From Bacteroidales bacterium UBA5326 (lineage in GTDB: Bacteria > Bacteroidota > Bacteroidia > Bacteroidales > UBA932), in contig DHQY01000009.1 in assembly GCA_002408205.1 (NCBI GenBank), positions 62,001 through 126,000 on the forward strand: a DNA stretch of 64,000 nucleotides. Reading direction: 5' to 3'. Within the stretch, counting starts at the first letter, position 1; each line of letters starts with the position of its first letter. Of this stretch, positions 31,541 through 39,609 are shown in pieces. The notes beneath the pieces are model-generated. The model searched no databases. It saw only the letters and a program-made list of their open reading frames with translations, and was not told the origin of the DNA. The position numbers were made by a program, and so were the translations under genes.

Positions 31541-32225
31541 AAATGCCTTTGGGGCATTCAGCCTGACATGACCCGTTGTTGGTGCAGGATCCGAAACCCA
31601 GTTCATCCATTTTGGCTACCATTGCCCTGGCACGTCTGCATGCCTCGGTCTTCCCCTGAGGCAGATGCGCTAAGGCACTTACCCTCGAGGCTACGAATAG
31701 CATGGCAGAACCGTTCTTACAGGCAGCCACACACGCACCACAACCTATACACGAGGCGGCATCCATACTTAAGTCAGCTTGCTTCTTAGAGACCGGATGA
31801 GTATGCGCTTCCGGAGCGGACCCTGTATTAACACTTATAAATCCGCCAGCCTGCAGTATTTTATCAAAGGCACGTCTGTCAACAATCAGATCCTTAATCA
31901 CCGGAAAAGCTTTACTGCGCCATGGTTCAATGTATATAACAGCGTTGTCCTCAAATTTTCGCATATATAACTGACAGGTAGTAATACGATCATCGGGACC
32001 ATGGGGCCTTCCGTTGATATACAAGCTGCATGCGCCGCAAATTCCTTCTCTGCAGTCATGATCGAAAGCAACAGGCTCTTCCCCAGCTTCAATAAGTATA
32101 TTATTAAGAATATCAAGCATTTCAGTAAAAGAGGTATCACCTGTAATATCATTTAGCCTATACGTTTGAAATAATCCGCTGGACCTGGCATCTGCCTGTT
32201 TCCATATTTTTAATGTAAAATTCAT
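31476..32225 (-). CDS. sdhB: Succinate dehydrogenase/fumarate reductase iron-sulfur subunit
   Basis: 249 residues. The 2Fe-2S region has CREGICGACSLYINGRPHG with a later cysteine (TTCQLYM). The 4Fe-4S and 3Fe-4S regions have CIGCGACVAACKNGS and SCTNNGSCQAECPKGISIAHIARLNREF. It carries electrons between SdhA and the membrane quinone site. It is 2 bp downstream of sdhA. The 3' end overlaps a convergent lipoprotein gene by 65 bp. No cytochrome b subunit gene (sdhC) is adjacent. Confidence 0.95.
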   Translation of the reverse strand: MNFTLKIWKQADARSSGLFQTYRLNDITGDTSFTEMLDILNNILIEAGEEPVAFDHDCREGICGACSLYINGRPHGPDDRITTCQLYMRKFEDNAVIYIEPWRSKAFPVIKDLIVDRRAFDKILQAGGFISVNTGSAPEAHTHPVSKKQADLSMDAASCIGCGACVAACKNGSAMLFVASRVSALAHLPQGKTEACRRARAMVAKMDELGFGSCTNNGSCQAECPKGISIAHIARLNREFLYCKNPGPR

Positions 32226-32227
32226 AT

Positions 32228-34171
32228 TTACTTGTAATTACGTTGAACAACCTGCGCAAATTCAAAAAATAATTCTTCTCTGTGCAATACAGGTTTTTGG
32301 TCATCTCCCAGATATTCCCATGCGGCAACATACATGAAATCCCTGTCATTTCTCAATGTTTCTCCGTCTGAAGTCTGGCTTTCGCTTCTGAAATGACCTC
32401 CGCAGGATTCTTCTCTGGCCAGTGCATCAAAAGCCATCAGCCGGGCTAGATCAATAAAGTCGGCTATTCTTAAGGCTTTTTCAAGCTCCTGATTCAATGT
32501 GTATTGTGAACCGGGAACACATACACCGGCAGCGAAATCGGTTTTAAGCTCATCCAATTGTTCCATGGCTTTGCGAAGACCGGAAGCAGTACGTGTCATA
32601 CCAACATATTCCCACATTATAGTTCCCAGTTTTTTATAATAAATATCTGTAGGTATAGTGCTGCGATTGCCTGTCAGACGCATGATACGTTCATGTACCT
32701 GTTTCTGGGTGGTATCAAAAGCAGGGTGAGAGATCTCAAGGTCCTTCTCCCCTATTTTTCCGGCAAGATAATCCGGCAGAGTGTATGGAAGAATGAAATA
32801 TCCATCGGCCAATCCCTGCATGAGCGCCGAAGCACCCAGCCGGTTGGCTCCGTGATCACTGAAGTTTGCTTCGCCAATAGCAAAAAGTCCACGGACAGTA
32901 GTCATGAGGTTATAATCAACCCACAACCCGCCCATAGTATAGTGCATGGCAGGATAAATCATCATTGGTTCTTTGACGGGATTTTCACCGGTAATCTTTT
33001 CGTACATGTCAAAAAGATTCCCGTAACGTTCATAGATCACCTTATATCCCTGTTTTTTTATGGCATCGGAAAAATCAAGATATACGGCCAGTCCCGTTTC
33101 ACTGACCCCAAATCCGGCATCACAACGTTCTTTTGCTGCACGGGAGGCAACATCGCGGGGAACCAGGTTCCCAAAAGCAGGATAACGTCTTTCCAGGTAA
33201 TAATCACGCGCATTTTCAGGAATTTCAGACGGCCTGATTTGTTTTTTACGTAATTTCATTGCTTCTTCCCTGTTTTTGGGCACCCAGATCCGGCCGTCGT
33301 TCCTTAACGACTCACTCATAAGGGTAAGTTTTGCCTGATGTGTTCCATGTACCGGTATACAGGTAGGATGTATCTGGGCAAAGCATGGGTTAGCAAACAA
33401 CGCTCCGCGTCGGTAACATTGCATCAGAGCAGACCCGTTGGAATTCATGGCATTAGTGGAGAGAAAATAGACATTGCCGTATCCGCCGGTTGCCAGCACA
33501 ACAGCATGGGCAGCAAAACGCTCAAGTTCTCCGGTCACCAGGTTGCGCACAATAATTCCTTTTGCCTCTCCGTCAACAACAACCAAATCCATCATCTCGT
33601 ACCGGGAAAAAACTTTCACGGTACCTCGGGCTACCTGACGGTTCATAGAAGAATAAGCCCCCAAAAGCAATTGCTGGCCGGTCTGGCCACGGGCGTAAAA
33701 GGTGCGGCTGACTTGTGCCCCTCCAAAAGAACGGTTGGCCAGGTATCCTCCGTAGTCTCGTGCAAACGGAACTCCTTGTGCAACACAGTGATCTATAATA
33801 AAATTGCTTAATTCAGCTAAACGGTAAACATTTGCTTCCCTTGCCCTGTAATCTCCTCCTTTCAGCGTGTCCAGGAAAAGGCGTTCCACAGAATCGTTGT
33901 CGTTTTGGTAATTTTTGGCCGCATTGATACCACCCTGCGCGGCCACCGAATGAGCCCTTCGGGGAGAATCGCTTATGCAGAAAACACTTACATTATAACC
34001 TTGTTCTCCCAATGCCGCAGCGGCAGATGCTCCCGCAAGGCCGGTCCCCACAATAATTACTTTCATACCGGGCCTGTTGTTAGGGGCCACGAGTTTAAGA
34101 GAAGCTTTATGGCGGGTCCATTTTTGTTCCAGAGGTCCTGCCGGAATATGCGCATCGGGTATATGCTCCAT
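32228..34171 (-). CDS. sdhA: Succinate dehydrogenase/fumarate reductase flavoprotein subunit
   Basis: 647 residues from the ATG at 34169-34171 (MEHIPDAHIPAGPLEQKW), matching the usual N-terminus of Bacteroidota SdhA. A longer start would place the promoter box inside the gene. FAD binding is shown by VIIVGTGLAGASAAAALGEQG, the covalent-FAD His region AHSVAAQGGINAAKNY, and HGANRLGASALMQGLADGYF. It interconverts succinate and fumarate, the key step of fumarate respiration in Bacteroidales. sdhB follows, but sdhC, which normally precedes sdhA, is missing: the upstream gene is divergent namZ. Confidence 0.95.
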   Translation of the reverse strand: MEHIPDAHIPAGPLEQKWTRHKASLKLVAPNNRPGMKVIIVGTGLAGASAAAALGEQGYNVSVFCISDSPRRAHSVAAQGGINAAKNYQNDNDSVERLFLDTLKGGDYRAREANVYRLAELSNFIIDHCVAQGVPFARDYGGYLANRSFGGAQVSRTFYARGQTGQQLLLGAYSSMNRQVARGTVKVFSRYEMMDLVVVDGEAKGIIVRNLVTGELERFAAHAVVLATGGYGNVYFLSTNAMNSNGSALMQCYRRGALFANPCFAQIHPTCIPVHGTHQAKLTLMSESLRNDGRIWVPKNREEAMKLRKKQIRPSEIPENARDYYLERRYPAFGNLVPRDVASRAAKERCDAGFGVSETGLAVYLDFSDAIKKQGYKVIYERYGNLFDMYEKITGENPVKEPMMIYPAMHYTMGGLWVDYNLMTTVRGLFAIGEANFSDHGANRLGASALMQGLADGYFILPYTLPDYLAGKIGEKDLEISHPAFDTTQKQVHERIMRLTGNRSTIPTDIYYKKLGTIMWEYVGMTRTASGLRKAMEQLDELKTDFAAGVCVPGSQYTLNQELEKALRIADFIDLARLMAFDALAREESCGGHFRSESQTSDGETLRNDRDFMYVAAWEYLGDDQKPVLHREELFFEFAQVVQRNYK

Positions 34172-34190
34172 AGGTATGTTGTTAGTTGTA

Positions 34191-34198
34191 CAAAAATA
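34191..34198 (-). promoter_or_regulatory. -7 element for sdhAB
   Basis: CAAAAATA on plus is TATTTTTG on minus, 19 nt upstream of the sdhA ATG at 34171. Confidence 0.55.
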
Positions 34199-34262
34199 CA
34201 AAACAATGCCGAGATGCAATTTTTTCCTAACTTAGTACGTTAATTTATCTAATAAAAAACAC

Positions 34263-35456
34263 ATGAAAAGCTTGTCAATATTATGTATCGCTGCAGGATT
34301 ACTGTTTACGGCCGCATGTGGCAATGTACCCATAAAACAGGAACTGCGCGCCGGAGCGGAAAACACAACCGCTTACCTTTCGCAGCTCAAGGGTAAAAAG
34401 GTTGGTATCCTTACCAACCATACCGCTACTATCGACAGCACACACCTTGTAGACAGCCTCACGGCCCTGGGTGTGGATATAAAAGTGATTTTTGCCCCGG
34501 AACACGGTTTTAGAGGAGATACAGATGCAGGAGGACATATAGACAGTGATACGGATCCATTGACGGGAATTCCCATTGTTTCTGTTTACGGGCAAAATTT
34601 TATGCCATCAGACAGTATCATGCAGCAAATCGATGTGGCCGTATTTGACATCCAGGATGTCGGTCTGCGTTTCTATACTTATCTTTCCTCAATGTATTAT
34701 TATATGGAGGCCTGTGCCAGAAATAAAGTTCCGCTGATTGTGCTGGACCGTCCGAACCCCAACGGTCATATTGTTTCCGGACCTGTTCTTAATATGAAAT
34801 ACCGTTCATTTGTAGGAATTATCCCAATACCCGTTGTACATGGAATGACACTGGGGGAACTGGCCTGCATGATCAACAAGAAATACTGGCTGCCAGACAG
34901 CCTGCAGGCAGATCTGACCGTTGTTCCCTGTCTGAATTACTCTCACTCCACCCACTATATTCTACCTGTAAAACCCTCTCCCAATCTGCCAAATAACCGT
35001 TCCATCTATCTGTATCCGTCCATCTGTCCGTTCGAGGCTACTCCGGTCAGCCTTGGACGTGGTACCGAATTTCCTTTTCAGGTTTACGGACATCCCCGGA
35101 TGCAGGGTTATTCTTTTTCATTCACGCCTTCACCCAGGCCAGGTGCAGGCAATCCTCTGCAAAATGGCAATTTGTGCTATGGAGTGGATCTGAGAACCTC
35201 ACCGCCCGACGAAGCTATCTGGGAAGAAGGCTTTACACTTAAATACGTTATTGAAGCCTACCGCAACCTGCAACAGACAGATCTTGCCGGAGCTCCTTTC
35301 TTCACCGATTATTTCGAGAAACTGGTGGGCGTGGACTATGCCCGTCCCATGATCCTGGAAGGTAAATCGGCAGAAGAAATCGCCGCCTTATGGCATGACG
35401 ATCTTGAATCTTTTAAAGCAGAAAGAAAACAATACTTGATATACCCGGAAAAATAA
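34263..35456 (+). CDS. NamZ-like exo-beta-N-acetylmuramidase (DUF1343)
   Basis: 397 residues with a lipoprotein signal (TAAC, Cys19). The DUF1343 pattern is clear: GKKVGILTNHTATIDSTHLVDSL, FAPEHGFRGDTDAG, IPIVSVYG, DIQDVGLRFYTYLSSMYYYMEAC, VLDRPNPNG, RSFVGIIPIPVVHGMTLGELA and SLGRGTEFPFQVYGHP. Characterised members (NamZ) release MurNAc from the non-reducing end of peptidoglycan fragments. It begins a tightly packed run with a DUF4251 gene (1-bp overlap, TAATG) and a GH20 hexosaminidase, so muropeptide sugar salvage is a reasonable reading. Confidence 0.9.
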   Translation: MKSLSILCIAAGLLFTAACGNVPIKQELRAGAENTTAYLSQLKGKKVGILTNHTATIDSTHLVDSLTALGVDIKVIFAPEHGFRGDTDAGGHIDSDTDPLTGIPIVSVYGQNFMPSDSIMQQIDVAVFDIQDVGLRFYTYLSSMYYYMEACARNKVPLIVLDRPNPNGHIVSGPVLNMKYRSFVGIIPIPVVHGMTLGELACMINKKYWLPDSLQADLTVVPCLNYSHSTHYILPVKPSPNLPNNRSIYLYPSICPFEATPVSLGRGTEFPFQVYGHPRMQGYSFSFTPSPRPGAGNPLQNGNLCYGVDLRTSPPDEAIWEEGFTLKYVIEAYRNLQQTDLAGAPFFTDYFEKLVGVDYARPMILEGKSAEEIAALWHDDLESFKAERKQYLIYPEK

Positions 35457-35986
35457 TGATAAACACTATGAAAAACAGATTGTTATATAATTCATTGATC
35501 GGCGTTGTACTTATGTGCCTTATGGCTGTTCCTGTTTCAGCTCAGTCGAGGAAAGCCGAAAGGGCTGCCAGGCGGGATTCTTTGGAAAACGTAGTAAGAG
35601 AAATCGTTGAAAGCGGTACGTTTACTATAGAAATTGACCACGCCAACCCCATGCAGGGCGCTTCCCGGAATTTGTTTCCTTCATATAAAATGAAAATTGA
35701 CGGCGATAAGATAACTACATACCTGCCATATTTCGGCCGCTCGTACACTGCCCCTGCCGACCCCAGAAACCTGGCTGTCGAATTGACAGACTATCAAACA
35801 AACATTAAACAGAAGACAAACAATAAGAAAGGTTATACATTCACTTTTGACGCCACAACAACCGGTAACGAAACTTATAATTTTACAGTGACGATCTCTG
35901 CCGGAGGAAGTACCGGTATTTCGCTTATAAGCAGTAACCGGCAGGGTATTACTTATTCCGGAAAATTAATAACAACCAATAAATGA
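35456..35986 (+). CDS. DUF4251 domain protein
   Basis: 176 residues (ATG at 35456, overlapping the namZ stop by 1 bp; an alternative ATG is at 35468). A signal peptide (LIGVVLMCLMAVPVSAQS) precedes a basic stretch and a beta-rich domain (GTFTIEIDHANPMQGASRNLFPSYKMKIDGDKITTYLPYFGRSYTAP...) typical of DUF4251, periplasmic proteins of unknown function in Bacteroidota. It overlaps the GH20 gene by 4 bp, so it is translated with both neighbours. Confidence 0.85.
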   Translation: MINTMKNRLLYNSLIGVVLMCLMAVPVSAQSRKAERAARRDSLENVVREIVESGTFTIEIDHANPMQGASRNLFPSYKMKIDGDKITTYLPYFGRSYTAPADPRNLAVELTDYQTNIKQKTNNKKGYTFTFDATTTGNETYNFTVTISAGGSTGISLISSNRQGITYSGKLITTNK

Positions 35987-38193
35987 ACACCTTATTTCTG
36001 ATCTTCATGACCGGACTTATTCATCTGGTTCCCGCTCCCGTAAAAACAACCCTTAAAGAAGGAGTATTTACGTTAAATAACACACTTAAGGTATATGTCA
36101 CTCCCCAGGCAAAGAAAACTGCCGCAGATGCAGCTGTCTATTTTTTCGAAACCATAGGTCCTTCCATGGGTATTAAGGCCGTATACACCAATACGCAACC
36201 TTCCGGGAATGTATTGATATTCGATCTGAAAGATGCTCCGGAGGTTCCCGCAGAAGGGTACTGTCTGGAAGTCTCTCCAACCTGTATAATAATCTCCGCC
36301 TCGGACGGAGCCGGCTTTTTTTACGGGGTACAAACCCTGCTTCAATTACTTCCGCCATATGTCTATGAACCGGTCTATCATCCGGACCAGGACGATCCCT
36401 CGCTGCGCTGTGCCGTTCCCTGTATCTTAATTGAAGATTATCCCAGGTTCAGCCACAGGGGCATGATGATGGACGTAAGCCGCCAATTCTATTCGGTTAC
36501 TTATGTAAAGCAATACATAGACTGGATGGCAAAACACAAACTCAATCGTTTCCACTGGCATCTTTCAGACGACAACGGCTGGCGCGTGGAGATCAAAAAA
36601 TATCCCCTGCTCACTGAAAAAGGAGCCTGGAGGGGACCCGGAGAGGTTCTGGCGACATCTTACGGACACCCGGGAGAAAGGTATGGAGGTTTCTATACTC
36701 AGCAGGAAATCAAAGATATAGTTGCTTATGCAGCTAAAAGGCATATAGAGATTATTCCCGAGATTGATCTGCCCGGACATGGGAAAGCCGCTACCGGTTC
36801 TTATCCTGAGATCCTTTGTAATACCAGCGGAGAAGCAGAATTGAGCATTCAGGGAGTCAGCCATAACGTATGGTGCGCCACAAGAGAAGAAAACTACAAA
36901 ATGCTGGAAGATATCATCCGGGAAATGGTGTCGCTTTTTCCTTCAAAATATTTTCATGTAGGAGGTGACGAGGTGGTAACAAGCCAGTGGTCTGCCTGTT
37001 CTCTTTGCCGGGATTTCATGCATTCTCACAACATGAGCGAACCCATTGAGCTCCAGAGTTATTTTATGGGACGTATGCAAAAAATACTTAAAAAATTCGG
37101 AAAGACGATGATAGGGTGGGACGAGGTAATGGAAGGCGGGGAGCTTGATCGGAAAGATGTGATAATCCATGCCTGGCAGCGCGTAGATAAGATCAAAGAG
37201 GCCACTTCGAAGGGATACCGTGTTATTGCCCAGCCTGCTGCCTATTGCTACCTTGACATGAAGCAAACCATTCATGAAAGAGGCTTAATGTGGGCTGCTA
37301 TAATTGATTTGGAAAAAGTCTATTCGCTCGATCCCATAAAAACACCGGGTTTGACACCCGAGGAAGCCAGACTGGTGATGGGCGTTCAGGGAGGCCTTTG
37401 GGCCGAGATGCTGGACAAACCCGCCCGTATTGCCGAATACCAAACCTACCCCAGGCTTTGCGCCCTGGCAGAAGTAGCCTGGAGTCCACAAGAAAACAGG
37501 AATTGGGAAGATTTTAACAAACGACTTTCCCAAACACATTTTGAACGGTTATACTATATGGGCATTAATTTCCGGATACCCTATCCCGATGCCGCCTATG
37601 TGAACGGTTATATTTGTGCACGAACCGATTATCCCTGGATGGTCATCCGCTATACCTGCGACGAAAGCGAACCTGACGGACGTTCTCCTCTCTATACGGG
37701 ACCCATTTCTACGGATAACCCGGAAAAATACCTTTTCGCCTCATTCTATGGAAACCGTATCCGCAGTATAGTCCGTGAAGTCGATCTTCCTTATGATCGT
37801 TACCAGCGGCCCGTTACCCGGGTTACGGGAAACGTAGCTATTCATCCCCGAACTCCGTATACTGTGTTGGAAGATAATGACTTCAATACATATCTGAGAG
37901 TCGTCAAACCGCTTGAAGAGGGGCAATATATTCTGTATACTTTTGAATCGCCCGTTACCACGGGTCGGATATCAGTACTTACCGGACTGCCCGGAGTGGA
38001 TATAGATCCGGCCGATTATGCACATGTAGAGTATTCAGCAAACGGAATCGACTTTGTACCATCCGGTTCAGAATGGAAAGACGGGCGATGTGTATTCGCC
38101 CCCAAGGGACCTGTGAAAGCCGTTAAAGTATGCTTTGACAAAGGAAATATGTTCCTGACATCCTATATTCAGGACCTGAGGATAGATAAATAA
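35983..38193 (+). CDS. Family GH20 beta-N-acetylhexosaminidase
   Basis: 736 residues with a signal peptide. An N-terminal GH20b domain is followed by the catalytic barrel (about 150-500) with HRGMMMDVSRQFY, NRFHWHLSDDNGWRVEIKKYP, the catalytic Asp-Glu pair in YFHVGGDEVVTSQW, and GLWAEMLDKP. The C-terminus has a chitobiase-like region and a small discoidin-like beta domain (from about 600). It removes terminal GlcNAc or GalNAc residues in the periplasm or at the cell surface. The context with NamZ suggests peptidoglycan fragments as one possible substrate; host glycans are another. The xdh genes follow after 6 bp. Confidence 0.94.
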   Translation: MNTLFLIFMTGLIHLVPAPVKTTLKEGVFTLNNTLKVYVTPQAKKTAADAAVYFFETIGPSMGIKAVYTNTQPSGNVLIFDLKDAPEVPAEGYCLEVSPTCIIISASDGAGFFYGVQTLLQLLPPYVYEPVYHPDQDDPSLRCAVPCILIEDYPRFSHRGMMMDVSRQFYSVTYVKQYIDWMAKHKLNRFHWHLSDDNGWRVEIKKYPLLTEKGAWRGPGEVLATSYGHPGERYGGFYTQQEIKDIVAYAAKRHIEIIPEIDLPGHGKAATGSYPEILCNTSGEAELSIQGVSHNVWCATREENYKMLEDIIREMVSLFPSKYFHVGGDEVVTSQWSACSLCRDFMHSHNMSEPIELQSYFMGRMQKILKKFGKTMIGWDEVMEGGELDRKDVIIHAWQRVDKIKEATSKGYRVIAQPAAYCYLDMKQTIHERGLMWAAIIDLEKVYSLDPIKTPGLTPEEARLVMGVQGGLWAEMLDKPARIAEYQTYPRLCALAEVAWSPQENRNWEDFNKRLSQTHFERLYYMGINFRIPYPDAAYVNGYICARTDYPWMVIRYTCDESEPDGRSPLYTGPISTDNPEKYLFASFYGNRIRSIVREVDLPYDRYQRPVTRVTGNVAIHPRTPYTVLEDNDFNTYLRVVKPLEEGQYILYTFESPVTTGRISVLTGLPGVDIDPADYAHVEYSANGIDFVPSGSEWKDGRCVFAPKGPVKAVKVCFDKGNMFLTSYIQDLRIDK

Positions 38194-38199
38194 TATGTT

Positions 38200-39609
38200 A
38201 TGAACATTCTCCGCTTTTGTATTAACGGCCAAGAAAGGGAAATCGATTTTTCAAAACCGGAAAGTCCTTCTCCTTTCTGTTCCGTTTTACACTACATCCG
38301 TCATTACGAGAAGCTGACCGGAACAAAAGAAATGTGCGGTAAGGGAGACTGCGGCGCCTGTACGGTCATACTTGCATCCCAAACGGATAGTAAGGGAGAA
38401 TGTAATTACCGGGCGCTCGATTCCTGCCTCTTGCCTCTTGCCGAACTTCACGGCAATCATCTGCTTACCATTGAAGCACCGGCAGATTGTATGGATACTT
38501 TACCAATAAGAGAGGCTTTTTTGAAGGAAAGGGCCAGTCAGTGCGGATTTTGTTCTCCCGGTATGGTTCTCTCCATTTATTCTCATATAAAAAACGGTTA
38601 TCCTTTTACACCTGAATTTATTAAACGTACTCTGTCGGGGAACCTGTGCCGGTGCACAGGCTACACGACCATACTACAGGCGGCCCTGTCACTTGAAAAA
38701 GCAGGAGTAATCATTAAGCAGAACGAAAAACCTCTTTTGTTCCCGATCATTGAGAACAACAGTCTGAATTTGAGAAAAAACAACGAATCATATATCCGGC
38801 CTGTCAGTCTGACAGAATTGAAAGAACTCCTTAAAGACTATCCGCACCTGCCTTTAACCGGGGGACTTACCGGCAGCGGAATGACTTACAGGAAATCCGT
38901 TATAGATGTATCTCATGTTAAAGAAATGCTGGCATGTGAAGAAACAGAAGATTTTATTACGCTGGGAGCCTCTTGTACCATTAAAGATATGAGTACTTTG
39001 CTCGGTAAACATTTCCCTTATATGGTCCCTTATCTCGAAGATTTTGCATCGGAGCAGATACGTGGAAAAGCCACAATAGGAGGGAGCCTTGCCGACGGTT
39101 CTCCGGTGGGAGATATTATGCCCCTGTGCATGGCGCACAACGCGGTATGTATCATTATGGGCCCTGATAGTATCCGAGAAGTGTTCTGCGACCGTTTTAT
39201 GCTCAATTACAGAAAGGTAGATCTGAAGCCCGGTGAGCTTATCCTTGCCGTCCGTTTTGATAGGCCGGCAAAAAATGTTTTTTATGCCGCGTTTAAACAA
39301 TCCCGGCGAAAAAATATGGACATTTCTTCGGTCTGTCTGGCCGCAACAATAAAACTTATAAACGGAAAATGTCATTCCGTAAGACTTGTTTACGGAGGAA
39401 TGGCCGCTGTAACGGCACATGCGCTACAGACAGAAAAGTTCCTGAAAGGGAAAGTATTCTCTCTGTCTAACTGTAAAAAAGCAGCCAATTGTATTGCTGC
39501 CGATTTTGAACCTCTTTCAGACCTGCGCGGAAGTAAACAATTCCGTATGGACACAGCCAAAAACATGTTGATTTCTTTATATCAGAAATACAGTGAGCAA
39601 AATGAATAA
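38200..39609 (+). CDS. Xanthine dehydrogenase-type small subunit (2Fe-2S plus FAD domains)
   Basis: 469 residues. Two 2Fe-2S clusters: plant-type EMCGKGDCGACTVI with a following cysteine (SCLLPL), and the helical domain QCGFCSPGMVLS with CRCTGYTTI. The FAD domain (about 195-465) has the GGLTGSG and IRGKATIGGSLADGSPVGDIMP motifs. This is the XdhA form with both modules in one chain. With the next gene it forms a molybdenum hydroxylase that oxidises purines or another heterocycle. The gene starts 6 bp after the GH20 gene and overlaps the large subunit gene by 8 bp. Confidence 0.92.
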   Translation: MNILRFCINGQEREIDFSKPESPSPFCSVLHYIRHYEKLTGTKEMCGKGDCGACTVILASQTDSKGECNYRALDSCLLPLAELHGNHLLTIEAPADCMDTLPIREAFLKERASQCGFCSPGMVLSIYSHIKNGYPFTPEFIKRTLSGNLCRCTGYTTILQAALSLEKAGVIIKQNEKPLLFPIIENNSLNLRKNNESYIRPVSLTELKELLKDYPHLPLTGGLTGSGMTYRKSVIDVSHVKEMLACEETEDFITLGASCTIKDMSTLLGKHFPYMVPYLEDFASEQIRGKATIGGSLADGSPVGDIMPLCMAHNAVCIIMGPDSIREVFCDRFMLNYRKVDLKPGELILAVRFDRPAKNVFYAAFKQSRRKNMDISSVCLAATIKLINGKCHSVRLVYGGMAAVTAHALQTEKFLKGKVFSLSNCKKAANCIAADFEPLSDLRGSKQFRMDTAKNMLISLYQKYSEQNE

